Source: an uncultured Pseudoflavonifractor sp. (GTDB lineage: Bacteria > Bacillota > Clostridia > Oscillospirales > Oscillospiraceae). From it: DNA of 64,000 nt. A program made the position numbers and the translations under genes. Below are positions 51,376 to 59,307 of this stretch, piece after piece. The stretch is from the NCBI GenBank assembly GCA_947425785.1, contig CANEAY010000008.1, positions 1-64,000 of the forward strand, written 5' to 3'. Under the pieces are notes generated by a model. It was not told the origin of the DNA, searched no databases, and was given only the letters and a program-made list of their open reading frames with translations. Each line of letters opens with the position of its first letter. Within the stretch, counting starts at the first letter, position 1.

Positions 51376-51755
51376 TATTCTCCCCCTCCCTCCAGCTCAT
51401 CCAGATAGTCCCGCAGCTCGGCCACCTCCGCCCTGGTGAGCCGTCCCCCATCCCAAAGGGCGGCGGCAAAGGTCTTGAGGGAGCCCTCATAGAGCTTCTC
51501 CAGCACCATGCCCCCCGCCTGGCGGCGGTAGTCCTCCTCGGACATGAGGGCAGTATAGCGGTTCACCCGCCCGGCCTTCTCACAGCGGAGAAAGCCCTTT
51601 TCCTCCAACCGTTTCAGATAACTGTGGAGGGCGCTGGCGGTGAGGGGCTTCTCCAAAGCCTCCAAAATAGCGGGGGCGGTGGCCGCCCCCCGGCTGTGCC
51701 ACACCGCCAGCATGATGTCCAGCTCCGAGTCGGGCAGGCTCCTGCGCTCTCTCAT
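51375..51755 (-). CDS. BlaI/MecI-family repressor
   Basis: A 126-residue penicillinase-type repressor: winged helix (LPDSELDIMLAVWHSRGAAT, ALHSYLKRLEEKGFLRCEKA, NRYTALMSEEDYRRQ) and a C-terminal dimerisation helix (AALWDGGRLTRAEVAELRDY). The start MRERRSLP is used: AAAGGAG sits 8 bases before it, while an ATG two codons earlier is only 2 bases from that site. The M56 protease next to it should cleave this repressor when it senses its ligand. No beta-lactamase gene is present in the window. Confidence 0.92.
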   Translation of the reverse strand: MRERRSLPDSELDIMLAVWHSRGAATAPAILEALEKPLTASALHSYLKRLEEKGFLRCEKAGRVNRYTALMSEEDYRRQAGGMVLEKLYEGSLKTFAAALWDGGRLTRAEVAELRDYLDELEGGGE

Positions 51756-51767
51756 GTCCATCTCTCC

Positions 51768-51850
51768 TTTTGCATTTGCAGAAGTTCTTTCTACGGTTAT
51801 TCTACATTTGCAGAAGTAAAATGTCAAGGGCTTTTTCTGCAAAAGCAGAA
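51768..51850 (-). promoter_or_regulatory. blaI promoter with three operator copies
   Basis: On the minus strand TTGACA (51822-51827), 17-base spacer, TAGAAT (51799-51804). Three copies of a 16-base palindrome, TTCTGCAAAWGYAGAA-like, lie at 51768-51783 (degenerate), 51800-51815 (over the -10) and 51835-51850 (perfect, upstream of the -35). Longer flanks of the last copy, GGGCT / AGCCC, make it a hairpin. Confidence 0.78.
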
Positions 51851-51885
51851 AAAGCCCAACAAAAAAAGGGCGGCCACGCCGCCCT

Positions 51886-52389
51886 TCAGGTCTCTATGTC
51901 GATGATCTCCACCTCTACCCCCTGCTTCATGGCGTAGGTGAGGGTGTACATCGTCCCCCCCAGATTGCCGTTGTATGCGGCGATAAGGAGGGCGGAATGG
52001 TCTACCATATACCGGTTCCGCCGGAGCATACAGCCCCGGTCGTAGTGGCGCTGGACGACGGTCTCGAAATCACACAGCTCTACCAGTCGGAAATACCGCT
52101 CCCGGTCCTGCTCCGGCCACTTGGCCGCCTGCTCCTCACAGGGGATGGCCGCCTCCACGGTGACACCGGGCCGGTCGTCCCGAAGGGCCTGGGCCGCCTC
52201 GCAGAAATAGAGGTCTGTCCCCTGGGCCATGCCGCAGATGAAGTGGCGGAAGCCCTTGTCATAGGCCCCCTCCACCGCCAGCCGTATCTGCTCCTTCAGG
52301 GCCAGACAGCGCAGATCGCTCTCGTTTTCTCCCCAAGGCAGCTTGCCGGGGCGGTGCCCGGTAAAACAGCAGGTCTCTTCCCGTTTCAC
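51886..52389 (-). CDS. SLOG-family (DUF1273/YpsA-like) protein
   Basis: A 167-residue SLOG/Rossmann-like protein: CFTGHRPGKLPW at the N-terminus is the signature, with KGFRHFICGMAQGTDLYFCE, and ALLIAAYNGNLGGTMYTLTY. Members are predicted to bind a nucleotide-related ligand; B. subtilis YpsA affects cell division and glucose phenotype. The GTG start has GGAGG 8 bases upstream and places the GHRPGK motif near the N-terminus as in the family; an ATG nine codons upstream has no site. Confidence 0.82.
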   Translation of the reverse strand: MKREETCCFTGHRPGKLPWGENESDLRCLALKEQIRLAVEGAYDKGFRHFICGMAQGTDLYFCEAAQALRDDRPGVTVEAAIPCEEQAAKWPEQDRERYFRLVELCDFETVVQRHYDRGCMLRRNRYMVDHSALLIAAYNGNLGGTMYTLTYAMKQGVEVEIIDIET

Positions 52390-52487
52390 GCCCCCGCCTC
52401 CCTTCTTTTCCCCCATTTTAGTCTATGGCCGTGGTTTCGTCAAGGGGATTTTCGAATATTTGTTCGAATCCCCTGGTAAATTCCCTC

Positions 52488-52515
52488 TTGCATTTTTCCC
52501 CGGGATGACTATAAT
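52488..52515 (+). promoter_or_regulatory. Promoter of ribU
   Basis: TTGCAT (52488-52493), 16-base spacer, TATAAT (52510-52515), about 30 bases before the FMN aptamer. Confidence 0.72.
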
Positions 52516-52543
52516 AGTATTTGGAACAACTGAATGAATATGT

Positions 52544-52670
52544 CTTCAGGGCAGGGTGAAAATCCCGATCGGCGGTAAAGTCCGCGACCTCTCGCAGGAG
52601 AGCTGACCCGGTGAAACTCCGGGACCGACAGTGACGTACCTTTGGTGCGAAGTCTGGATGGAAGAAGATG
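52544..52670 (+). ncRNA. FMN riboswitch (RFN element)
   Basis: The conserved series is present in order: CTTCAGGGCAGGGTG, CCCGATCGGCGGTAAAG, TCCGCGACC, GACCCGGTGAAACTCCGGG, ACCGACAGTGACG and GTCTGGATGGAAGAAGATG. After it, CACCCG (52703-52708) can pair with CGGGTG (52724-52729), without a good T-run, so control may be at translation or by an alternative fold. Binding of FMN should reduce ribU expression. Confidence 0.95.
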
Positions 52671-52756
52671 TGCGAAGCAAGCGCGCGCTCCTTTTTGTTT
52701 TGCACCCGGAAGGCATCGTCTTTCGGGTGTTACCAACAAAAAAGGAGTGTTTTATT

Positions 52757-53455
52757 ATGTCCGAGCTGTCCCCCGCCGTCAAGTCCAAAACAGATACCCG
52801 CACCATCGTCTGCACCGCCATGCTCTGCGCCGTGGCCTATGTGGTCATGTACCTTTCCAAAAGCATCTTCTCCTTCATGTCCGTGGCCGGTTTTCTGAAG
52901 TTCGACCTAAAGGACGTGGTCATCGCCATCGGCGGCTTCCTCTTTGGCCCCCTGAACGTGCTGTGCGTCTCCCTGGTGGTCTCCCTCATCGAGATGATCA
53001 CCGTCTCCACCACCGGGCCCTGGGGCCTTTTGATGAACGTCATTTCCACCTGTACCTTCCTGTGCCCCGCCGCCTACCTCTACAAGCGCAATCGCACCTT
53101 CAAATGGGCCATTCTGGGCCTTACCTTCGGTGTGCTGTTTATGACCGCCAGCATGATGCTGTGGAATTACCTGGTGACCCCCATCTACCAGGGTATGCCC
53201 CGGGCCGCCATCGCCGATATGCTTCTGCCTGTGTTCCTCCCCTTCAACCTGACCAAGGGCCTGATGAACGGCGCCCTCACCATGTTCCTCTATAAGCCCG
53301 TGGTGGTGGCCCTGCGGAAGGCCCGCCTCATCCCCGAGTCCTCCGGCCACGAGCAGAGCAGTAAAAGCCGCAGCATCACCATCAGTGTGGTCGCCCTCTT
53401 CCTGGCCGCCACTGCCGTCTTCCTCGGCCTGGTGCTCGCCGGAGTCATCCGTTAA
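52757..53455 (+). CDS. ribU: Riboflavin ECF transporter S component RibU
   Basis: A 232-residue membrane protein with about six spans: FDLKDVVIAIGGFLFGPLNV, the signature SLVVSLIEMITVSTTGPWGL, and PFNLTKGLMNGALTMFLYKP, all typical of the RibU family. It works with the EcfA1/A2/T module, encoded at 39.6-42.2 kb, to import riboflavin. An FMN riboswitch precedes it, which confirms the substrate class. AAAGGAG lies 9 bases before the ATG. It is monocistronic, ended by a strong terminator. Confidence 0.95.
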   Translation: MSELSPAVKSKTDTRTIVCTAMLCAVAYVVMYLSKSIFSFMSVAGFLKFDLKDVVIAIGGFLFGPLNVLCVSLVVSLIEMITVSTTGPWGLLMNVISTCTFLCPAAYLYKRNRTFKWAILGLTFGVLFMTASMMLWNYLVTPIYQGMPRAAIADMLLPVFLPFNLTKGLMNGALTMFLYKPVVVALRKARLIPESSGHEQSSKSRSITISVVALFLAATAVFLGLVLAGVIR

Positions 53456-53473
53456 ACCCTCACCAAAAATTTC

Positions 53474-53507
53474 AACCCCCACGGAAAACCGTGGGGGTTG
53501 TTTTTAT
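53474..53507 (+). terminator. Terminator of ribU
   Basis: AACCCCCACGG / CCGTGGGGGTT stem with AAAA loop and GTTTTTATC. Confidence 0.92.
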
Positions 53508-53550
53508 CGAACGAATGTGCTATATTGTAGACAGAAAGGAGGGATCGCCC

Positions 53551-54753
53551 ATGGAGCGCACCATTTTGCACTGCGACCTGAACAGCTTCTACGCCTCGGT
53601 GGAGCTTTTGGATCACCCGGAGCTGGCGGGAAAGCCTGCGGCAGTGTGCGGCGATCCCGACAGCCGCCACGGAGTCATCCTGGCCAAGAACGAGCCCGCC
53701 AAGGCCATGGGGGTCAAGACCGCCGAAACAGTGTGGCAGGCCCGAAAAAAGTGCCCCGGCCTGGTGCTTTTAAAGGCCCACCACGACAAATACCACGAAT
53801 ACTCCCAAAAGGTCAACGCCATCTATGACCGCTGTACCGACCTGGTGGAGCCCTTCTCCATCGACGAAAGCTGGCTGGACGTCACCGGCTCCCTCCCCCT
53901 CTTCCACACCGACGGCAAAGGTCTGGCAGATATGCTCCGGCAGCAGGTGCGTCAGGAGCTGGGCCTCACCATCTCCGTAGGGGTCTCCTTCAACAAAGTT
54001 TTCGCCAAAATGGGCAGCGACTACAAAAAGCCCGACGCCACCACCGTCATCACCCGGGAGAACTACCGTTCCCTCCTCTGGCCCCTCCCCGTCACCGACC
54101 TCATCTTCGTGGGCCGGGCAGCGGCCAAGACCTTAGGCGACTATGGCATCCGCACCATCGGCGACCTGGCCGCCGCCGACCGCGCCACCCTCTCCGCCCT
54201 GCTGGGAAAGCAGGGCCTCACCCTCCACGACTACGCCACCGGCGCGGAGCACGCCCCCGTCATCCCCGCCTCGGAGCTTCCGCCCCCCAAATCGGTGGGC
54301 AACGGCCTCACCTTCCCCCGGAACCTGGTGGGCTGGGAGGAGCTGCGGGCCGGGGTGGCCCTCCTCTCCGACGAGGTAGCCGCCCGCCTGCGGCGGCTGG
54401 ACATGAAGTGCGCCACGGTGAACATCGCCGTGCGCGATCCCAACTTCAAGGACATCTCCCGGCAGAAGGGCCTCTCCGCCCCCACCTGGCTGGCCCGGGA
54501 GATCACCCAGGCCGCCATGGAGCTGCTGAAGCTGTCCTGGAGCCCCAAGGCCCCGGTGCGGGCCCTCACCGTCACCGCCCAGAGCCTCCTGCCCGCCCAT
54601 ATGGCCGCCGAGCAGCTGGATCTCCTCTCCCCCGACGCCGCCCCCCGGCGGGAAAAGGTGGAAAAGCTGGAGCGGGCCATGGACGGCATCCGGGACAGAT
54701 ACGGCAAGGAGGCCATCTCCACCGCCCGGCTCAAGGGTCAAAAGGAACCGTGA
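53551..54753 (+). CDS. dinB: DNA polymerase IV (Y family)
   Basis: A 400-residue Y-family polymerase for translesion synthesis. The palm motifs are HCDLNSFYASVE (first catalytic Asp) and FSIDESWLDVTGS, and the steric gate region FYASVE is typical. TISVGVSFNKVFAKMGSDYK and the little-finger domain follow. A beta-clamp-binding motif is not obvious at the extreme C-terminus (LKGQKEP). GGAGGG precedes the ATG; the longer upstream reading frame would run into the ribU terminator. Same direction as ribU but a separate transcript. Confidence 0.94.
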   Translation: MERTILHCDLNSFYASVELLDHPELAGKPAAVCGDPDSRHGVILAKNEPAKAMGVKTAETVWQARKKCPGLVLLKAHHDKYHEYSQKVNAIYDRCTDLVEPFSIDESWLDVTGSLPLFHTDGKGLADMLRQQVRQELGLTISVGVSFNKVFAKMGSDYKKPDATTVITRENYRSLLWPLPVTDLIFVGRAAAKTLGDYGIRTIGDLAAADRATLSALLGKQGLTLHDYATGAEHAPVIPASELPPPKSVGNGLTFPRNLVGWEELRAGVALLSDEVAARLRRLDMKCATVNIAVRDPNFKDISRQKGLSAPTWLAREITQAAMELLKLSWSPKAPVRALTVTAQSLLPAHMAAEQLDLLSPDAAPRREKVEKLERAMDGIRDRYGKEAISTARLKGQKEP

Positions 54754-54765
54754 CCTCTTCCCATA

Positions 54766-54800
54766 GAAAAAGCCCCGACCCGGATGGGTCGGGGCTTTTC
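54766..54800. terminator. Terminator between dinB and tnaT
   Basis: AAAAGCCCCGACCC / GGGTCGGGGCTTTT, loop GGAT. A further GC-rich hairpin (54818-54846) lies nearer the end of the tnaT-like gene. Confidence 0.85.
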
Positions 54801-54881
54801 CATTCATGGATCCGAGACGGGCGGAGCCAAAAGGCCCCGCCCGTCCCGGTTGGAGAGAAATAGGAATGTAGATAGACTCTT

Positions 54882-56285
54882 TTAGCCGATGCCGCCGTAC
54901 ATAGCGCCCAGCACCAGAGCCACCAGGCAGGCCACGCAGAACACGCAGCCCAGGGGGTAGAACCAGGCGCCGATGGGCTTCTTGGCGCTGTGGTTGACCG
55001 CCTTGAGGGCCTCGTCCCTGCCGGCCACGAAGAAGAACAGAGCGGCAGCCAGGAAGGCGCCCAGGGGGCAGATGTAAATGGAGACCACGTCCATCCACTG
55101 GGAAGTCCAGGGCTGGATGATGGTGGAGACCACCAGGCCAATGACGCCGATGACGGCCACGGCGGGCAGTCTCTTCATCTTGAACTGCTCCTGCATAGTG
55201 GCCACGGGAGCCTCATACAGGTTGATGATGGAGCTCAGGCCGGCGAAGAGGACGGCGATGTAGAAGACCATACCCACGATCCGGCCGCCGGGCATACCGT
55301 TCATGATGTTGACCAGGTAGACGAACATGAGGCCGGGGCCGGCGCCCACATCGCTCATGGCCATGCCGGAAGCGGCGATGGCGGGAACGATGACGAAGGC
55401 GGCCAGCAGGGCGGCCAGGGTGTCAAAGAAGGCCACGTTCCGGGCGGAGGAGGGGATATCCTCGTCCATGGGAAGGTAAGAGCCGTAAATGACCGAGCCG
55501 TTGCCCGCCACGGACAGGGAGAAGAATGCCTGACCGAAGGCATAGACCCAGACCTGGGGATTGGCAAAGCCCTTGGGATCGATGCTGAACAGGAACTTGT
55601 ATCCGTCGGAAGCGCCGGGCAGGGTGGCGATATAGATGGCCAGCACCACGAACAGCACGAACAGAACGGGCATCATGATCTTGTTGGCCTTCTCAATGCC
55701 GCCGGACACGCCGATGGCCATGATGGCCAAAGCCACGATGAGGCCCACGATCTGCCACACAGTGTTGCCGATGCCGAACAGGCCGCCCTCGAACATCATG
55801 CCCACGGCCTCACCCAGGGTAGCCGCCTCGGGAGCGGTAGCGCCGAAGGTGCCGCCGATGGCGCCCATGTCGGTGCCCAAAGCGAACAGGCCGCCGGAGA
55901 TGGACATGAAGGTATACTTGAAGATCCAGCCCATGACCACGGTGTAGCCGATGGCCAGCATCAGAGCGCCGATGATGGGGATGATGCCGATGATCTCACC
56001 GGTCTTCTTGTTGCCGGTCTTGAGCTCGGTGCAGTGACCGAAGGCGCCGATGGGGCCGGCCTGGGAGCTGCGGCCCAGGGCGAACTCCTCAATGACGCCG
56101 GTGGCGCCCACGAAGATCACGAAAATGAAGTAGGGGATCAGGAAGGTCATGCCGCCAAAGCGGGTGACCATGATGGGGAAACGCCAGATGTTTCCCATGC
56201 CAACGGCGGAGCCGATACAAGCAAGGATAAAGCCCCACTTGCTTTGGAAGCCGTCACGCTGTTGGATCTGAGTACTCTCTGCCAT
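54882..56285 (-). CDS. Sodium-dependent amino acid symporter, NSS/SNF family (TnaT-like)
   Basis: A 467-residue transporter of the neurotransmitter:sodium symporter family with 11-12 spans. The core unwound TM1 motif is GSAVGMGNIWRFPIMVTRFG, with FALGRSSQAGPIGAF and the TM6 region FAFGQAFFSLSVAGNGSVIY-like, here YAFGQAFFSLSVAGNGSVIY. The start MAESTQIQQRDGFQSKW is set by GAGAGG upstream. It is encoded after tnaA on the same strand. In Symbiobacterium the NSS protein TnaT beside tryptophanase carries tryptophan, so tryptophan is the best guess for substrate. Confidence 0.92.
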   Translation of the reverse strand: MAESTQIQQRDGFQSKWGFILACIGSAVGMGNIWRFPIMVTRFGGMTFLIPYFIFVIFVGATGVIEEFALGRSSQAGPIGAFGHCTELKTGNKKTGEIIGIIPIIGALMLAIGYTVVMGWIFKYTFMSISGGLFALGTDMGAIGGTFGATAPEAATLGEAVGMMFEGGLFGIGNTVWQIVGLIVALAIMAIGVSGGIEKANKIMMPVLFVLFVVLAIYIATLPGASDGYKFLFSIDPKGFANPQVWVYAFGQAFFSLSVAGNGSVIYGSYLPMDEDIPSSARNVAFFDTLAALLAAFVIVPAIAASGMAMSDVGAGPGLMFVYLVNIMNGMPGGRIVGMVFYIAVLFAGLSSIINLYEAPVATMQEQFKMKRLPAVAVIGVIGLVVSTIIQPWTSQWMDVVSIYICPLGAFLAAALFFFVAGRDEALKAVNHSAKKPIGAWFYPLGCVFCVACLVALVLGAMYGGIG

Positions 56286-56370
56286 AATTACACCTCTCTT
56301 TACAGATTCAGAACACATCTATTTTCTCGCCCTCTCTCCAAAAGGCGGGAAAAACGAAAAAGAATAGAAA

Positions 56371-56427
56371 AAGAGCGTCCACGGCAGGGGTCAAAATATA
56401 TATGAACCTCGAACGGTGGACGCTCTT
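56371..56427 (-). terminator. Terminator between tnaA and the tnaT-like gene
   Basis: On the minus strand AAGAGCGTCCAC / GTGGACGCTCTT with a 33-base loop, followed by TTTCTATTC. It lies after tnaA, so tnaT-like transcription depends on read-through or on its own promoter in the 85 bases that follow. Confidence 0.7.
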
Positions 56428-56528
56428 CCTCTCGCGCAATTCCACGTGGCGCGAACACGCTAAACTATCCTGTTCCGCCTTTGCTTACGCAAGGCACTGG
56501 GTGGAAGGAACGAAGGCTTTCCAGTCTC

Positions 56529-58196
56529 TTAGATCTGATCCGCAGTGGGAGCGTAGGGCTCCAGGAAAGCGTGGAAGTGACGCATGGGCAGCTTGTGGCC
56601 CCAGAGGATGCGCATGTTGGGAATGGTGGCGCGATCCTTGTACAGCTGCGCCACAGCGGCGATGACGTAGTCCAGATGCTCCTTGGTCAGACGGTCGCGG
56701 TCAATGGCGAAGCGCACCACGTTGGCCAGCTCGGCCTGCTGCTCGGGAGTCTTCAGGTCGTACTCCATGGAGAAGTCGCCCAGCTCGGACACGCGGATGC
56801 CGTAACGGCGGATCAGCTCCAGGGAGAAGCCGGTGCCGGCGAAGGTGGTGTGGTCACGCTTGCCGTCAAAGAACTCGTCCATGTTGATATACACGGCGTG
56901 GCCGCCGGCGGGAAGCACGACGCCCTTGACGCCGGCATTGTAGAAGCCCTGGGCCAGGTACTCGCACTGACGCACGCGGTTGTCCATGTAGTTGAAGTCG
57001 CAGCTCTCGTAGAGGCCGGCGGCCAGAGCCATGATGTCACGGCCGGACATGCCGCCGTAGGAGTCGTTGCCGTAGCAGGAGATCTGCTTGACCTTGAGGA
57101 GCACGCCCACGTCGGTCTTCACGGTGCCGTCCTCATTGAAGTCGGAGAAGTTCTTCCAGAACAGGCCCTTGTCGCGGAAGGCCAGCATGCCGCCCATGTT
57201 GGCGTGGCCGTCCTTCTTGGCGGACATGGTGAAGGCGTCGCAGTAAGAGAACATCTCGCTGGCGATCTCGGCGATGGACTTGTCGGCGTAGCCGTCCTCG
57301 TTCATCTTGATGAAGTAGCAGTTCTCAGCCCAGCGGGCCACGTCGAAGACCAGGGGGATGTTGTACTTGTGGGCGACACGGTTGATCTCGCGGATGTTAG
57401 CCATGGAGACAGGCTGGCCGCAGATGGGGTTGTTGGTGATACAGGTGAAGACCAGGGGCACGTTCTCGGGGCCCACGGCGGTGATCAGCTGCTCCAGCTT
57501 CTCGATGTCCATGTTGCCCTTGAACGGGTTCTTGGGATACTTGCCTCCCTCGGGTACTTCGTACAGCAGCTCCTTGTTGTACAGGTTGCGGGGGACGGAG
57601 CCCATCTGCTTGATGTTGCCCTCGGTGGTGTCGAAGTGGCCGTTGGAGGGGATGGTGAAGACCTTGCCGGGATGACGGGTGGCCAGGATCTTCTTCACGA
57701 TCTCCATCAGCACGGACTCAGCGGCACGGCCCTGCTGGATGATGAAGGCGTTGGGACGCTCCATCTGAGCGGCGCCGCCGTTAAAGAGGCCGCCCTCATA
57801 CTCGCAGAGGAACAGCTCGTCCATCATCTTCTCCAGATCCCGGCAGTCGGTGCGCACCAGGTCGATGGACTTCTTCCAATTCTTCTCGCCGCCGCGCTCA
57901 AAGATGTCGCGGAAGGTGTCCAGCAGGACATAGTAGCCGGTGTTGCGGCCGTAAGCCTCGTCGCCCAGGAACAGGGTGGCCAGCTGCTGGTTGGTCATAG
58001 CGGTGGTGCCGGAGTCAGACAGCATATCCACGGTCAGCAGTCCGGAGGGGAAAGCGAACTCGTTCCAGTGGGTGGCGTTCAGGGCGCGCTCGCGCTGCTC
58101 AACGGTGGCCTGGGGCAGGTCGCGCACGGCGAATGCGCAGTGCTGGGGCATCGCGACCTCTTGGGCCAAGGGATAATGCTTTGCTTTCTTGTCCAT
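56529..58196 (-). CDS. tnaA: Tryptophanase-like beta-eliminating lyase
   Basis: A 555-residue fold-type I PLP enzyme. The PLP lysine motif is FTMSAKKDGHANMGGMLAF, as in tryptophanase and tyrosine phenol-lyase; other conserved parts are GQPVSMANIREINRVAHKYN, VFDVARWAENCYFIKMNEDG and GMSGRDIMALAAGLYE. The reaction would be tryptophan to indole, pyruvate and ammonia. It is about 80 residues longer than E. coli TnaA (471), and the usual LRLTIPR stretch reads VRFAIDR. GGAGGT precedes the chosen ATG. The adjacent NSS transporter supports tryptophan; tyrosine cannot be excluded. Confidence 0.86.
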   Translation of the reverse strand: MDKKAKHYPLAQEVAMPQHCAFAVRDLPQATVEQRERALNATHWNEFAFPSGLLTVDMLSDSGTTAMTNQQLATLFLGDEAYGRNTGYYVLLDTFRDIFERGGEKNWKKSIDLVRTDCRDLEKMMDELFLCEYEGGLFNGGAAQMERPNAFIIQQGRAAESVLMEIVKKILATRHPGKVFTIPSNGHFDTTEGNIKQMGSVPRNLYNKELLYEVPEGGKYPKNPFKGNMDIEKLEQLITAVGPENVPLVFTCITNNPICGQPVSMANIREINRVAHKYNIPLVFDVARWAENCYFIKMNEDGYADKSIAEIASEMFSYCDAFTMSAKKDGHANMGGMLAFRDKGLFWKNFSDFNEDGTVKTDVGVLLKVKQISCYGNDSYGGMSGRDIMALAAGLYESCDFNYMDNRVRQCEYLAQGFYNAGVKGVVLPAGGHAVYINMDEFFDGKRDHTTFAGTGFSLELIRRYGIRVSELGDFSMEYDLKTPEQQAELANVVRFAIDRDRLTKEHLDYVIAAVAQLYKDRATIPNMRILWGHKLPMRHFHAFLEPYAPTADQI

Positions 58197-58313
58197 TTTA
58201 TTTACCTCCATTTTTTTGACGCGAAGCGTCTTGAATGTGAGGATACCCCGGTCGTCAAGCAACGCCCCGTCTGCGGGCGGCGTGACTGGCGGTCAGCACC
58301 TTTTACGAGAGAT

Positions 58314-58342
58314 ATTTTATCAGTTTCTTCTCATCTCGTCAA
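58314..58342 (-). promoter_or_regulatory. Promoter of tnaA
   Basis: On the minus strand TTGACG (58337-58342), 17-base spacer, TAAAAT (58314-58319), giving a leader of about 110 bases. The leader has hairpins CGCCC / GGGCG and GACGC / GCGTC but no reading frame containing a Trp codon and no rho-independent terminator. Confidence 0.72.
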
Positions 58343-58448
58343 GAATAACTTGTGAAAAACTGCCCAAAAATCCACTTCGCTTCCTGTGCATTTTGTCTGT
58401 GCTTCTATTTTTTGATTTATTTTTTCTCACAATTACATTTTTTCTCTC

Positions 58449-58477
58449 TTGATTCCCTGTCCGTTCCATGATATGAT
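58449..58477 (+). promoter_or_regulatory. Promoter of the YheO-type regulator
   Basis: TTGATT (58449-58454), 17-base spacer, TATGAT (58472-58477). Between this and the tnaA promoter (58343-58448) is an AT-rich stretch without genes; together they make a 346-base divergent control region. Confidence 0.68.
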
Positions 58478-58542
58478 GCCTCTGACATGATTTATGAAAT
58501 CAGCTGTTTCCGGCGCTTTTTTCAGAAAATTGAGGTGAGCTT

Positions 58543-59229
58543 ATGAACCGCGCCATGCTCAAGCAGTACACCAAATTGGTGGAGTTTCTCGGACTGGTGC
58601 TGGGCCCTACCTACGAGATCACCCTCCACGATGTCCACGGCAAAAACAGCACCATCGTCGCCATCGTCAACGGTGCTGTCAGCGGCCGCGACCTGGACTC
58701 CCCCCCCACCGCCATGGCTCTGCGGGCGGTGGCGGATAACGCCAAGGACATGGACTACCGCACCAACTATAACGGCCTCACCAGCGGCAACCGCACTCTG
58801 CGCTCCTCCACCTTTTACATTAAGGACAAAAACGACGACCTTGTGGGGATGCTGTGCGTCAACTTTGACGACAGCAAGTTCCAGGAGCTGTCCAGCCAGC
58901 TGTTCCAGCTCATCCATCCCGATGTCTATATGGAGGATAACATCGTCATCCGCAGCGACGTGTTGGAGTCCCTGGACGAGGAAGACACCGAACGTTTTGG
59001 CGACTCCATGATCTCGGCGGCGGACTCGGTCATCGAGGAAGTCCTCTCTGAAGGCGACATCCCTGTGGAGCGGCTCAGCCAATCGGAAAAAATACGCATC
59101 GTCGCTCAGCTGGAGCGGCGGGGCATCTTCCGCCTCAAGGGGGCTGTGACCCACGTTTCCAAGGAGCTCCACGCCTCCCCTGCCAGCATCTACCGCTATC
59201 TGGCAAAGGTGCGCCAGGAGGCGGAATGA
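58543..59229 (+). CDS. YheO-type PAS/HTH transcriptional regulator (DauR-like)
   Basis: A 228-residue regulator: residues about 5-120 are the YheO-like PAS domain (LKQYTKLVEFLGLVLGPTYE, EITLHDVHGKNSTIVAIVNG, GMLCVNFDDSKFQELSSQLF) and the C-terminal third is the DauR-type HTH (SEKIRIVAQLERRGIFRLKG, VTHVSKELHASPASIYRYLA). In Pseudomonas DauR controls D-arginine catabolism; others act on amino acid degradation. It is divergent from tnaA, so it is the likely switch for the tryptophanase genes. GAGGTGAG precedes the ATG. Confidence 0.9.
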   Translation: MNRAMLKQYTKLVEFLGLVLGPTYEITLHDVHGKNSTIVAIVNGAVSGRDLDSPPTAMALRAVADNAKDMDYRTNYNGLTSGNRTLRSSTFYIKDKNDDLVGMLCVNFDDSKFQELSSQLFQLIHPDVYMEDNIVIRSDVLESLDEEDTERFGDSMISAADSVIEEVLSEGDIPVERLSQSEKIRIVAQLERRGIFRLKGAVTHVSKELHASPASIYRYLAKVRQEAE

Positions 59230-59255
59230 GGGCGCCAGCCAAAAACAGAAAACAG

Positions 59256-59291
59256 AAAAACGGACGGGATATCATTCCCGTCCGTTTTTTA
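59256..59291. terminator. Bidirectional terminator
   Basis: AAAAACGGACGGGA / TCCCGTCCGTTTTT, loop TATCAT. It serves the YheO-type gene (+) and brnQ (-). Confidence 0.92.
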
Positions 59292-59307
59292 TAAAAAATC
59301 GGCGTTT

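Noticed and set aside
58197-58313. TnaC-like leader peptide for tnaA
   Set aside because: No frame with a Trp codon and no Rho-site-like or terminator structure in the leader; a GTG frame of 14 codons lacks a ribosome-binding site.
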